DNA of 64,000 nt from Eshraghiella sp045124255 (GCA_045124255.1 JBGVLM010000007.1:54611-118610); one strand, 5' to 3'. Shown: positions 53,268-62,378, numbered from the stretch's first letter. Numbers and translations are program-made. Notes: generated from the letters alone by a model not told the origin.

Positions 53268-54554
53268 TTACCATTCATAATAGCCGTACATTTCTTTGAG
53301 ATGTTCCCTGTTCCGGTAGTAGTCATAGACGTTATGCACCCGCTGGCGGATCTGTTCATCACAGTAGACCCGGCTTTGGCAAGACAGAAAGTAGTCTAAG
53401 TACGCATCCACATCGGTATAGATCAGGTCCGTGGCGTCATAGATGGCATAGTGTTCGTCTTCCAGCACCTTATACGGCTCCAGCTCCCCGAAGGTGAGCA
53501 GCTGGCCGTAAAGGAACGCGCAGTGATCCGGATTCGACGCCGCTTCCGCATCGTAGACGAACAGGAACACCAGTGGAATCGTCACACCGCCGTCCGTTTC
53601 CCCCTGCCGCTGGGGAATCAGCGCGTTCACTGCCCAGGCTTTTTCATCTGAGCTGGCCACCATTCTGCCGTAAGCGTCGGAATGCGTCCACTCAGTCAGC
53701 CCCAGCAGATACTGCTGCTCCGCCGGAACGCTGTCGTCAAACATCACGCCGTCCGGCAGCTTCTTCAGCATCGGCTCCGGGTCCAGATAAACGGAAGGTT
53801 CGCTGACCATAATGGCCGGCGACAGGGCCGGGACCACCGTCCCGCCGCAGCGTTTCAATAGTTCGTCCACCTTCTGTAAATACGAAAAGTTGGCTTCGTT
53901 CAGAGCGATAGGCGCACCCTCATAGGACTTTTCGAAGTAAAAGCGCAGTTCTTCCTCGATATTCTCTAAGTTCTCCGCAGGAGCATCCTCCGCAGGCTCC
54001 TGCGGTTGCGTCTCCTGCTCTCCGTCGTCGTTGAAATACACACTGCACATCCAGTCATGGCCGAACAGGAAATCACGGTTGGTCAGCAGCAGATAGTACC
54101 AGGGATTCGTCACGTCGTTTTCCAGATACGCGATGTCGTAGGCTTTGGACAGGTCGATGGTCATGGTCCCGCTGGTGCCTGCCGGGAATTCGCTTTCCGA
54201 GAACACCACTTCCCCCTCCAGCTTCGGCGCTTCCTCCTCCGTAAACCAGTTGATCAGCTTCAGCTGTTTCTGGAATTTCAGGTCCTTATCCGACCTGTTT
54301 TCCACATACACCGACACGATGCCGTTTCCCAGATAGGTTCCATCCAAGCTCAGTTCATCCGCGTCCAAGGGAGAGAACAGCGGATAGGTAAAGGCCGTCA
54401 GCACGAAGCAGAAAAGGAGCACCGCCGCCAGTAGCAGTACCTTCCGCATAGGCACGCGGGAGCGTACACGGTGGGCCGGATTCAGGTCCACCCCGGTCTT
54501 TTCTTCAAACTTGCACTTGATATTGTGCAGATTCCGCTTTGTCATTCGGCTCAT
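53268..54554 (-). CDS. single-pass membrane partner of sigma factor (possible anti-sigma)
   Basis: 428 aa. The first 35 residues are basic and cytoplasmic (TKRNLHNIKCKFEEKTGVDL), followed by one helix (about 40-60). The large outside part has a beta-rich domain (about 65-170), an acidic Gln/Glu/Pro linker near 185-205 and a mixed domain to the end. No known anti-sigma motif such as the HxxxCxxC zinc site. Role is inferred from ATGA overlap with the sigma gene. Start at 54554 after GGGAGGTGGG. Confidence 0.75.
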   Translation of the reverse strand: MSRMTKRNLHNIKCKFEEKTGVDLNPAHRVRSRVPMRKVLLLAAVLLFCFVLTAFTYPLFSPLDADELSLDGTYLGNGIVSVYVENRSDKDLKFQKQLKLINWFTEEEAPKLEGEVVFSESEFPAGTSGTMTIDLSKAYDIAYLENDVTNPWYYLLLTNRDFLFGHDWMCSVYFNDDGEQETQPQEPAEDAPAENLENIEEELRFYFEKSYEGAPIALNEANFSYLQKVDELLKRCGGTVVPALSPAIMVSEPSVYLDPEPMLKKLPDGVMFDDSVPAEQQYLLGLTEWTHSDAYGRMVASSDEKAWAVNALIPQRQGETDGGVTIPLVFLFVYDAEAASNPDHCAFLYGQLLTFGELEPYKVLEDEHYAIYDATDLIYTDVDAYLDYFLSCQSRVYCDEQIRQRVHNVYDYYRNREHLKEMYGYYEW

Positions 54555-55105
54555 TTTCCCACCTCCCATGCCCTTTGCAGCCTCTGCCGAAGGTTCCGCT
54601 TGGTGCTGTACAGGGAATTGTCCACCTGCTTCACCGTCATGTTCAGCGCCAGCGCGATCTCTCGGGGCTTTTGATTATAATAGTAACGCCGCACCAGAAT
54701 TTCCCGCCCCGGCTCCCCCAGAGCATTGACCGCCGTCAGCAGTTCCCGGCGGGTCTCCTCCCGCATCAGCTGTTCCTGCATACCCAGGCCGTCAGACAGC
54801 GCCGCTTCTTCCAGTGGGACCGTGCTGCGCCGGGTGATTTGGCGGTAGCGGTCAACAGCCCGGCTTCGGGCCACGATGCACAGCCAGCTTTTCAGCGTTC
54901 CCCTGCCTGGATCGAATCTCTCCGGGTGCTCCCATAAGTAAATAAAGGCATCCGCCACACATTCCTCCACGTCCTGCTCACTGCCCGCGTTCTTCAGCAC
55001 CGCACCGGCAATAGGCCACAGAAGGCGTGAGAATTTATTGATGACATGGTTCATCATATCCGCGTCCCCGGCGGCAATTGCCGCGATGATGGTTTCGTCT
55101 TTCAA
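54551..55105 (-). CDS. ECF-type RNA polymerase sigma factor
   Basis: 184 aa. Region 2 (about 20-90) has QDVEECVADAFIYLWEHPERFD and the -10-binding LKSWLCIVARSRAVDRYR. Region 4 (about 120-180) has LGEPGREILVRRYYYNQKPREIA and an HTH with MTVKQVDNSLYSTKR. I start at the TTG at 55105, since GAGGTG lies 6 nt before it. The GTG at 55114 is part of that site. Coupled to its membrane partner. The target promoters cannot be seen. Confidence 0.92.
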   Translation of the reverse strand: MKDETIIAAIAAGDADMMNHVINKFSRLLWPIAGAVLKNAGSEQDVEECVADAFIYLWEHPERFDPGRGTLKSWLCIVARSRAVDRYRQITRRSTVPLEEAALSDGLGMQEQLMREETRRELLTAVNALGEPGREILVRRYYYNQKPREIALALNMTVKQVDNSLYSTKRNLRQRLQRAWEVGK

Positions 55106-55173
55106 GCGCCTCACCTCGTTTTCTTTTGCTAATCATAGTACGTCGAAGATGGTGCAAATCCTTTTAAAATTTC

Positions 55174-55203
55174 AAAACGGCATGACCAGCGTCATGCCGT
55201 TTT
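55174..55203 (-). terminator. terminator of the HAD/UbiA operon
   Basis: A perfect 13-bp stem (AAAACGGCATGAC / GTCATGCCGTTTT) with a 4-nt loop, 11 nt past the HAD gene stop on the minus strand. Confidence 0.85.
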
Positions 55204-55213
55204 TCCGTGTCCA

Positions 55214-55774
55214 TCAATGAATTTCCCAAGCGGTGGGGTTTCCCTTTTTCACAAGGAACGCATTGTCCGCCAGCTTTGCCAGGGGCAGGTCTGAAATTGA
55301 GTCCGAGTAAAACGAGCAGATCGGGACATCTCCAAATTCCCGCCGCATTCTGGCCACTTTTTCCTGCCCGCGGCAGTTTTTGCCGGTATATTTCCCTGTG
55401 CGGCTGTCCACCTCCGAAGCAATCAGATGCCGGATAGCCAGCCGGCGGCAAATGGGCCGCAGCAGAAATTCCGGGGAAGCGGAAATGATCACGTCCTCCG
55501 GCTCCTGCTGCTGCCGATACCAGAAGTATATCTTGTGCTGATGGCTGTCCCAGAAGTCCTCCGCCAGCTTTTCCCCGTCGATTCCCTGCAAAAAGGAATA
55601 AAAATATTCCTTCATTGCCGTTTTATCCACTTTTTTCATGGCATAGAGCACAAATCCCGCAGCCTGTCTGGGTATGTAGCGCGCCAGCGCCGGGGTTCTT
55701 TTCAGCGCGTAGAAGAAAAAGTCCACCGTGCTGTCTCCGCCGTAGACCGTTCCGTCAAAATCATACACGTTCAT
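55214..55774 (-). CDS. HAD-family phosphatase (HAD-IB like)
   Basis: 186 aa. Motif I VYDFDGTVYGGDST (nucleophile Asp4 and acid Asp6), motif II ISASPEFLL, motif III Lys in the GQEKVARM helix, motif IV YSDSISDLPL. A helical cap between motifs I and II (about 20-95) is like phosphoserine phosphatase relatives. It follows the UbiA gene closely and could dephosphorylate its product (polyprenyl-phospho-phosphoribose), by analogy with the mycobacterial arabinose donor pathway. Weak ribosome site (GGAA). Confidence 0.85.
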   Translation of the reverse strand: MNVYDFDGTVYGGDSTVDFFFYALKRTPALARYIPRQAAGFVLYAMKKVDKTAMKEYFYSFLQGIDGEKLAEDFWDSHQHKIYFWYRQQQEPEDVIISASPEFLLRPICRRLAIRHLIASEVDSRTGKYTGKNCRGQEKVARMRREFGDVPICSFYSDSISDLPLAKLADNAFLVKKGNPTAWEIH

Positions 55775-55780
55775 ATTCCG

Positions 55781-56647
55781 TCACGCTTTCACAGGTAGAG
55801 GATCGTAAACATCACTGCCAGATACAGCACACAGAACCAGCAGAACTTTATCGTGCATCAAAACTTCCACCGGATCGCCGTCGGAATCGCCTTCAATGTC
55901 CAGGCTGTATTTCATGGTGATCAGCAGGACAATGGGAACGGTAAAGACCAGATATTCATTGCTGTAGGAAGCCACGGTATGTTCGTCCATGCTCCACAGG
56001 GCATAGAACACATTTGCCAGGGTCAGGCACATATTCATGCTCTTATCCAAAAAGCTGAGGGGATACGCCTTCAGCACCTTCCGGGTCTGGCCGTCGCTGA
56101 CCTGCTTCAGTTCATTCCTGCGCTTGCCCAGCGCAAAATAGAAAGCCAGGGCAATCACCGTCAGATAGAGCCAGTTGGAAATGGTGATCTGGGTCACAAA
56201 CGCGCCGTACAGGATCCGGATCAGGAATCCCGCCACCAGAATGGTCACATCCACCAGGGGAATGTTTTTCAGGCCGAAGCTGTAGGCCAGATTCAAAACC
56301 AGGTAAAGGGCCAGCAGCGCGCTGGGAATCCCCTGCCAGACCAGGCCGTTGCATACAGCCGCCGCAATCAGCAGCACCGCCGCCAGGATCCAGGCGTTCC
56401 GCACTGAAACCGTTCCCGCGGCAATGGGGCGATTCCGCTTTGTGGGATGCTTCTGGTCTTTCTCTTTGTCCCGGATATCATTGACGATGTATACCACCGA
56501 GGACACCATGCAGAACGCGGCAAAGCCCGCGAACCCCGCAAGCAGCTTCCGGATGTTGAAAAACTGACCGCTGCATGCCAGAGCGGCAAATACCAGCAGA
56601 TTCTTGATATAATGGTGGACACGCATGAGCTTAAGATAATGCTTCAT
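55781..56647 (-). CDS. UbiA-type decaprenyl-phosphate phosphoribosyltransferase-like, C-end frameshifted
   Basis: 288 aa as read, about eight helices. Start LKLMRVHHYIKNLLVFAAL, first Asp-rich motif NDIRDKEKDQKHPTKRNRPI, second in SFGLKNIPLVDVTILVAGF, and GKRRNEL are marks of DPPR synthases, which put 5-phosphoribose on polyprenyl phosphate. The last 16 residues turn hydrophilic and unlike the family. Adding one CA (plus 55828-55833) restores a hydrophobic end (LYLAVMFTILYL) and a stop at 55789-55791. So this copy carries a 2-base contraction, real or technical. Confidence 0.85.
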   Translation of the reverse strand: MKHYLKLMRVHHYIKNLLVFAALACSGQFFNIRKLLAGFAGFAAFCMVSSVVYIVNDIRDKEKDQKHPTKRNRPIAAGTVSVRNAWILAAVLLIAAAVCNGLVWQGIPSALLALYLVLNLAYSFGLKNIPLVDVTILVAGFLIRILYGAFVTQITISNWLYLTVIALAFYFALGKRRNELKQVSDGQTRKVLKAYPLSFLDKSMNMCLTLANVFYALWSMDEHTVASYSNEYLVFTVPIVLLITMKYSLDIEGDSDGDPVEVLMHDKVLLVLCAVSGSDVYDPLPVKA

Positions 56648-56660
56648 ACAGGCGTACTCC

Positions 56661-58703
56661 TTACACAGGATAGTTTGTAATGGCGAAGGAAATCATTTCC
56701 CTCATTGCGGGGAGGTTCACCACAAGCATGGCAAGGGCACAGGCCGCGCTGAAAAGCGGAACCAGGAATTTGACATGCAGCCGGTCCTCCAGCCACTGCA
56801 CCAGCTGGAACAGCAGGGCCAGAAATGCCCAGCCAAAGTAAAGCGCATACAGCAGCAGGCCGTTTTCCGCCGTGCCCCAGCCCAAAACCAGCAGCACCGC
56901 CACAGAGAATCCGGCCCAGCCGCCGAACAGCAGGGCGCTCTTTTTTCTGCGGTTCAAAACAACGCTGACAATCACCAGCAGCACCAGCGCAACGCCCGCA
57001 GCACTCACCTTCGTCACCGGGGCCATCTGCCAGGAAAGGAAGCCAAAGGAATTGACCTGAGCCCCGGCCTCCGGGGCAAGGAAGCAGTTCCGGGCAAACT
57101 GGGTATACTGGAAGACTTTATCCAGCATGGTCAGCTTTTTTCCCGCGAACCCGCCAAGGGAGGACGCCTGGCCGAGCAAGCCGGTAATCACATCGAAACG
57201 GCAGAAAACCAAAATCACGCCCACAAATTCCAGGCCGTATTTCACCATATCCGCAAACCAGCCCTTAACATTCTTCCTGGGAGATGTTTCGGACATGGAC
57301 AGGATCAGGACCATACTGGTCAGCAGTGTTCCGCCCGCGCCCCACAGGGTCATGCGGTCAGGCCGGTTCTGTTCGCTGATCTGGTACAGGCAAAGGATCA
57401 GCCAGAAATAGGCCACCACATACTGCTCCATCATCAGCACAAACAGCAGGTAGGTATAACTGCACAGCGCCAGGATCATGAAGCAGATCCGTTTCCACGG
57501 ATCCAGGCCCATCATCTTTGCCAGGAGGAAATTGGCAGTAAACAGCAGCACAATCTGGGCACAGTTCGTCAGAATGGCCTGTACCGAAGCCGGTGCGGAA
57601 ATGAGTCTGCCAATCAGATACGGGATACCGGCAAAGGGCGCGGCAAACACCGCAAACAGAGGCTGCCGCAGGTCGTTTTCCGGGTGCGCCAGCGTCAGGT
57701 AGGCATTTTCCCGCACCAAACGGGGCGAATCGCTGGTGTAAATGATATCATAGTTGCAGGGAGCGCCGTAAAACGCGTTGGTCTGGGAAAATACAGCCGT
57801 CATCAGGAACAGCTCCAGAATCAGCAGTATGCCGTACACGATTTTCTCTTCTTTTGTCACATCGCGGAAAACGCCGCCGCTTTCAAAGATGCCGATGATC
57901 TTATTCCAGAACAACAGGAGCAGAAGATAGGCAAAATACAGACCCGCCGCTGCCAGCAAAATACCGGCCCGCTGGCGCATCCCCTCCGGAACAAGCGCGC
58001 ACAGCTGGCACCACCGTGCCTGTCCATTCCAGCAGATGCCCATTGCGGTAAGCAGGGATACAAGCCGCAAGCGCAGTCCGCAGCGCTTGATCTGGTCCAA
58101 AATCCCGGGCATCTGCCATGCGAAAAATGCGGAAACGCCGAGCAAAAATATGACTTCATACAGCTTACCGTTAAGCTCTGGCAGCTCCAGAAGGAAGAAT
58201 GCCGCCGCAGAAAGCAGGAACAGCAGCTTTCGCTCCGGAAGCCTGTCTCCCCGGAAGGTAAAAAATCCGCAAGCCGCATCCCAGGCCCAATGGATCAGAT
58301 TGCTGGTCAGGACATAGATCGCGTAGGCTCCCGCCAGGAAGCCCAAACGTCCCGCGGCCTGCAGCATATCCTGGGGCGCGCAGTGCAGCAAATTGGCGGC
58401 AGTATACAGGTAGCCGCTGTCCGTCCAGGCGGAAAGGAAGGAATCATAGCACAAGAAAGTCCCCGCCAGGGACAGCATTCCCATGCCGTATGTCACTGCC
58501 CGGCTGCCGCTCCGGTAAGGCTCCACACACTCCCGGGTGACGGAAACCGCCGTCACTGCCCCGAGCAAAAGCCCCACAGCCAGCAGCGAGCCAAAGGATG
58601 TCCGAACGCCCAGGCACAGCGCCGCCGCTCCGGAAATCCAAAAGCAGAAATTATGTTTCAGATTTCGCAGCGCTGCCGTGAAAGAAATCCGTTTCATGTT
58701 CAA
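56661..58703 (-). CDS. polytopic membrane protein, possible GT-C glycosyltransferase
   Basis: 680 aa, 14 or more predicted helices. No firm family. A large loop (about 310-350, YGAPCNYDIIYTSDSPRL) with acidic and aromatic residues after a membrane pair, and the company of a polyprenyl-phospho-pentose synthase and phosphatase, suggest a lipid-sugar-using GT-C enzyme or similar. Resemblance is only in topology. Start is TTG 58703 with GGAG 7 nt upstream; the internal ATG at 58697 is second choice. Heads the three-gene operon. Confidence 0.72.
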   Translation of the reverse strand: MNMKRISFTAALRNLKHNFCFWISGAAALCLGVRTSFGSLLAVGLLLGAVTAVSVTRECVEPYRSGSRAVTYGMGMLSLAGTFLCYDSFLSAWTDSGYLYTAANLLHCAPQDMLQAAGRLGFLAGAYAIYVLTSNLIHWAWDAACGFFTFRGDRLPERKLLFLLSAAAFFLLELPELNGKLYEVIFLLGVSAFFAWQMPGILDQIKRCGLRLRLVSLLTAMGICWNGQARWCQLCALVPEGMRQRAGILLAAAGLYFAYLLLLLFWNKIIGIFESGGVFRDVTKEEKIVYGILLILELFLMTAVFSQTNAFYGAPCNYDIIYTSDSPRLVRENAYLTLAHPENDLRQPLFAVFAAPFAGIPYLIGRLISAPASVQAILTNCAQIVLLFTANFLLAKMMGLDPWKRICFMILALCSYTYLLFVLMMEQYVVAYFWLILCLYQISEQNRPDRMTLWGAGGTLLTSMVLILSMSETSPRKNVKGWFADMVKYGLEFVGVILVFCRFDVITGLLGQASSLGGFAGKKLTMLDKVFQYTQFARNCFLAPEAGAQVNSFGFLSWQMAPVTKVSAAGVALVLLVIVSVVLNRRKKSALLFGGWAGFSVAVLLVLGWGTAENGLLLYALYFGWAFLALLFQLVQWLEDRLHVKFLVPLFSAACALAMLVVNLPAMREMISFAITNYPV

Positions 58704-58781
58704 ATTCCATCTCCTCTTATACGAATTCTTAATAAAAACCTTTGGTTTTCATTTAAGAATGCACCGCCGAAGGGCGTTGCA

Positions 58782-58817
58782 GATTGGAGAATATTCGAAA
58801 TAGTACATTCTCCAATC
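58782..58817. promoter_or_regulatory. perfect 11-bp dyad upstream of the membrane-protein operon
   Basis: GATTGGAGAAT / ATTCTCCAATC with a 14-nt spacer, 79 nt before the TTG start at 58703. No T run follows, so an operator or leader hairpin is likelier than a terminator. Confidence 0.5.
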
Positions 58818-58942
58818 CCGTCTCATTTTGATCCTCGCCAGGGAAGCGCCGCAATCGACAGATGCGTGCAGATCATTCCATAATAATTTAGTATATCATA
58901 GCATCAGCCGTTTTTCTACTCTTGAATCTGAAATAAAGCAAA

Positions 58943-58972
58943 AAAGACTCCACGGCGAACCGTGGAGTCTTT
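58943..58972 (-). terminator. terminator of the uxu operon
   Basis: A perfect 13-bp stem (AAAGACTCCACGG / CCGTGGAGTCTTT) with a 4-nt loop and T run on the minus strand, 18 nt past the uxuB stop. Confidence 0.92.
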
Positions 58973-58990
58973 GGGGTTGTGTTATCCGGA

Positions 58991-60580
58991 TCAACGGGCG
59001 GAAACGTACTTGTGCAGGGTCTTGCGGACTGCACCGGGACCGGCGTACAGTTCGGCGACCATACCTTCGATCTTCTCGCCCAGGCCGACTTCGTACAGGT
59101 CCACACCGAACACATCGGTACGGGAGTACAGCGTCTTCAGGCAGCTGAAGTCCTGCTCGCCTTCCTTGACTTCCAGAGGAGCCACGATGGCCTGCAGTTC
59201 CGCCAGCAGAGGATCGGGAGAGGGCTCAAATGCGTTGCCTGCATCGTCGATGCCCTTCAGGTAGCGGGCGTAGCCTGCCAGCACCAGGGGGATCAGCGTC
59301 AGGTTGGACATGTCCAGACCTCTCTTCACGTAGGACTTGATGGTCTCACCGAAGCGGATTGCCAGCTTCTGGGAGGTGTCCATAGCGATACGCTGGGGAG
59401 CGTCGGGCATGAAGGGGTTGGGCAGACGGCGGTTCAGAACAGCGCCGATGAACTCGTAGGGGTTCAGAACGCCGGGGTCGGTAACAACGGGCATAGCCTC
59501 GATGTAGCCGATCTTCTGGATAAAGGAGCGGATGTCCTCGTCCTTCATCTCGGCAGAGATCAGGTCGTAACCCAGCATGCAGCCGTAGATGGACATAGCG
59601 GTGTGCAGGGGGTTCAGGCAGGTGGTGACCTTCATGGTCTCGACCTTGTCCACGGTCTCGCGGGTAGTGTAGAGAACGCCGCCCAGATCCAGAGGAGGAC
59701 GACCGTTGGTATAGTGATCCTCAATGACCAGGTACTGGGTCTCTTCTGCGTTGACGAAGGGAGCCGTAAAGCTGTGGCGCTCGGTCTGGATGGTGTAGTT
59801 ATCCTCGAAGCCGTCAGCAGCCAGCATTTCCTGAACCAGGCTGTGGGGACGGGGGGTGATCTTGTCGATCATAGCCCAGGGGAAAGTAACCTTGGTCTCA
59901 TCCTGAACATAGGTCAGGAAGTCAGCGGGAACCAGGCCGTCTGCGACCCACTTGTTAACGTAGGCCAGGACACCGGCCTTGACCTTATCGCCGTTGTGGG
60001 AGCAGTTATCCATACTCTGGATGGTCAGGGGCAGCTGGCCTGCCTGATAACGCTCGTACAGCAGTGCAGCGACCTTGCCCATAGCCAGAACAGGCTTCAG
60101 GCCACGCTCCAGATCATGAGGAGCCACGCCGTAGCCCTTCTCGGTGATGGTGAAGGAGATCATCTGCAGGGAGGGGTTACGGAAGATATCCACCAGACGG
60201 GCCCAGTCAGCCTCGAACTGGTAGTCGGCCTTCAGGCTCTCGGTAACGGAACCGATGACCTTCTTCTCGATGGTGCCGGTAGACTGCAGAGAAACCAGCA
60301 GAGACAGGTTCTCATAGGGGGCGTATGCCTTGTCGATGATCTCGTAGTCGAAGGTCTCGGCCACAACGATACCGCGGTCATACTTGCCGCTGTTCAGAAC
60401 ATCATTCAGAACGGCAGCAGTGAATGCGCGGAAAATGTTACCAGCGCCGAAGTGAACCCAGGTAGGCTCGTTATAGGTCTTTTCCTTAACAGCCTTCAGG
60501 TCGTACTTGGGCAGAGCATAGCCCTTCTCTTCCCATTCCTGGGGGTTGAAGGAATCGCTCAGAATATCGGTAAGTTTCAT
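58991..60580 (-). CDS. uxuB: fructuronate reductase (mannitol dehydrogenase family)
   Basis: 529 aa NAD-dependent long-chain sugar-acid dehydrogenase, converting fructuronate to mannonate for UxuA. VHFGAGNIFRAF gives the dinucleotide-binding glycine motif. FTITEKGYG, ITPRPHS (catalytic Lys of the KITPRPH-type motif) and CLNPLHTAMSIYGC are family hallmarks. Good AAGGAG. 36 nt downstream of uxuA, in one operon. Confidence 0.93.
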   Translation of the reverse strand: MKLTDILSDSFNPQEWEEKGYALPKYDLKAVKEKTYNEPTWVHFGAGNIFRAFTAAVLNDVLNSGKYDRGIVVAETFDYEIIDKAYAPYENLSLLVSLQSTGTIEKKVIGSVTESLKADYQFEADWARLVDIFRNPSLQMISFTITEKGYGVAPHDLERGLKPVLAMGKVAALLYERYQAGQLPLTIQSMDNCSHNGDKVKAGVLAYVNKWVADGLVPADFLTYVQDETKVTFPWAMIDKITPRPHSLVQEMLAADGFEDNYTIQTERHSFTAPFVNAEETQYLVIEDHYTNGRPPLDLGGVLYTTRETVDKVETMKVTTCLNPLHTAMSIYGCMLGYDLISAEMKDEDIRSFIQKIGYIEAMPVVTDPGVLNPYEFIGAVLNRRLPNPFMPDAPQRIAMDTSQKLAIRFGETIKSYVKRGLDMSNLTLIPLVLAGYARYLKGIDDAGNAFEPSPDPLLAELQAIVAPLEVKEGEQDFSCLKTLYSRTDVFGVDLYEVGLGEKIEGMVAELYAGPGAVRKTLHKYVSAR

Positions 60581-60616
60581 ATTGCCATTACTCCTTTATT
60601 TTCTCAAATGGAACGC

Positions 60617-61723
60617 TCAGGCGTTTGCCACCGTGACCTTGCCATCCAGCTTGTCCAGCATATCCCAAACGCCCAGCATGTACATGATGCCCAGGGCACG
60701 GTCGTACAGACCGTAGCCGGGACGGACATTGCCGGGGCCCTCATCCCACAGATGACGGCCGTGGTCGGGACGGATGTAGCCTTCAAAGCCGCAGTCGTGG
60801 TATGCCTTCAGGATCTCCAGGATGCCGGTCTCGCCGTCGCAGTCGCGGTGAGAAGCTTCACTGAAGTCGCCGTTGTCGAAGTGCTTGACATTGCGGATAT
60901 GGGCGAAGGCGATGCGGTCACAGTGCTTACGGACGATCTCAGCAACATTGTTGTTGGGATCGGCGTTCAGAGAACCGGAGCACAGGGTCAGGCAGTTGTA
61001 GGGGTTATCGACCATGGACAGGAAGCGGTCGATGTTCTCGCCGTTGATCAGCAGACGGGGCAGGCCGAAGATATCCCATGGGGGATCGTCCATGTGGATG
61101 GCCATCTTCACGTCGCACTCCTCGCAGGTGGGCATGATGGCTTCCAGGAAGTACTTCAGGTTGGCCCACAGAGTCTCGTGGTCAACATCCGCGTAATCCT
61201 TGAACAGCTGGTCCAGCTTTGCCATACGCTCAGGCTCCCAGCCGGGGAAGGACATGTTGTACTTCTCGGTGAAGTCCAGGATATACTTAGCCATAGCGTT
61301 GTAGTCGTCCTGGATCATGCCCTTTTCGTAGAACAGGGCGGTAGAGCCGTCGCCGACTTCATGGAACAGGTTGGAACGGGTCCAGTCAAAGATGGGCATG
61401 AAGTTGTAGCAGATGACCTTGACGCCGAACTTGGACAGATTGCGGATGCACTGCTTATAGTTCTCGATCAGGCCGTCGCGGGTGGGCTTGCCGATCTTGA
61501 TATCGTCGTGAACGTTAACGGACTCGACAACGTCGCCGTTGAAGCCGTACTTATGGAGCTGGTCCATAACCTCAGCGATTTCTTCCTCTTCCCAGATTTC
61601 GCCGGGCATCTTGTTGTGCAGGGCCCAGACAATGCTGGTCACGCCGGGGATCTGCTTGATATCGGACAGCTTGATCTTATCGTTGCCTTCGCCGTACCAA
61701 CGGAAACCCATGTGCATAGGCAT
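60617..61723 (-). CDS. uxuA: mannonate dehydratase
   Basis: 368 aa. Dehydrates mannonate to 2-keto-3-deoxygluconate in hexuronate breakdown. HMGFRWYGEGNDKIKLSDIK N-terminus, NFMPIFDWTRSNL, HMDDPPWDIFGLPR (metal and catalytic residues), TLCSGSLNADPNN, HIRNVKHFDNGDFSEASH, RPDHGRHLWDE. GGAGG precedes the ATG. First gene of uxuA-uxuB. No regulator gene next to it. Confidence 0.96.
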   Translation of the reverse strand: MPMHMGFRWYGEGNDKIKLSDIKQIPGVTSIVWALHNKMPGEIWEEEEIAEVMDQLHKYGFNGDVVESVNVHDDIKIGKPTRDGLIENYKQCIRNLSKFGVKVICYNFMPIFDWTRSNLFHEVGDGSTALFYEKGMIQDDYNAMAKYILDFTEKYNMSFPGWEPERMAKLDQLFKDYADVDHETLWANLKYFLEAIMPTCEECDVKMAIHMDDPPWDIFGLPRLLINGENIDRFLSMVDNPYNCLTLCSGSLNADPNNNVAEIVRKHCDRIAFAHIRNVKHFDNGDFSEASHRDCDGETGILEILKAYHDCGFEGYIRPDHGRHLWDEGPGNVRPGYGLYDRALGIMYMLGVWDMLDKLDGKVTVANA

Positions 61724-61797
61724 AAGTAAATTCCTCCATTACTAAAATTTCTCACCTTTCTCCCAAATGGCAGGGAGCGGGGATTTTGGCTAGGTTG

Positions 61798-61827
61798 ATT
61801 ATAACATAAAACACCCTGTTCTGACAA
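61798..61827 (-). promoter_or_regulatory. uxuA promoter with possible operator
   Basis: TTGTCA, 18 nt, TATAAT on the minus strand, 75 nt before the uxuA start. AACACTTC upstream and GGGTGTT in the spacer form a loose dyad around the -35 (plus 61812-61838), a possible GntR- or LacI-type site. Confidence 0.65.
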
Positions 61828-61937
61828 CGAAGTGTTCCAAAAATAATCAACAAAAAAACGGCTTAAAATTTAGGAAAGAAAACCAGTTGACGTATTTTTT
61901 TCATACATTTGGGCACCTTATTGTCGGAGGGATCGAC

Positions 61938-62378
61938 ATGACGGAGAAACAATACAGCAAGCTCGTAGACGAAATGAGTCCCAAGTCCCCCATGTGGAAG
62001 GATTGTCTCAATGCGTTCTGGATCGGCGGACTGATCTGCACGCTGGGACAGGTTTTTTTGAACTGCTTTACCAAGTGGGGACTGGATAAGGAAGCGGCGG
62101 GCACGGCCACATCCATGAGCCTGGTAGCCCTGTCCGCCCTGCTGACAGGACTGAGCCTTTACGATGACATCGCCAAATACGCCGGCGCCGGCACGCTGGT
62201 GCCCATTACCGGATTTGCCAATTCCATTGCGGCTCCCGCTGTGGAGTTTAAGACGGAGGGCTTTATTCTGGGTGTGGGCGCCAAGATGTTCACCATTGCG
62301 GGGCCTGTTATCGTGTACGGATTGTCCGCCAGCGTGGTGTATGGGCTGATCTACTGGCTTTCTCTCACTTTCTTCTAA
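61938..62378 (+). CDS. spoVAC: stage V sporulation protein AC
   Basis: 146 aa, four to five helices. Part of the SpoVA channel moving dipicolinate into the forespore. YSKLVDEMSPKSPMWKDCLN, AFWIGGLICTLGQ, LTGLSLYDDIAKYAGAGTLVPITGFANS are diagnostic. Start at 61938 after GGAGGG, not the ATG at 61887. Its usual partners spoVAD and spoVAE are not directly downstream: a terminator and a foreign-looking TetR/CPBP pair follow, then a broken spoVAC tail. Confidence 0.93.
   Translation: MTEKQYSKLVDEMSPKSPMWKDCLNAFWIGGLICTLGQVFLNCFTKWGLDKEAAGTATSMSLVALSALLTGLSLYDDIAKYAGAGTLVPITGFANSIAAPAVEFKTEGFILGVGAKMFTIAGPVIVYGLSASVVYGLIYWLSLTFF

Noticed and set aside
56775..58883. A 702-codon open frame on the plus strand
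   Set aside because: Antisense of the polytopic membrane protein. The product is Gln/Arg/His-rich without domains, as expected from mirrored hydrophobic codons.
58979..61729. A 916-codon open frame on the plus strand
   Set aside because: It is the exact antisense of uxuB and uxuA, arising from their GC-rich codon bias. No ribosome site, and a low-complexity Val/Gly/Gln-rich product.
61862..61937. A sporulation sigma promoter ahead of spoVAC (CATACATTT at about 61,900)
   Set aside because: A -10-like CATACA is present, but I could not find a matching -35 at proper distance.
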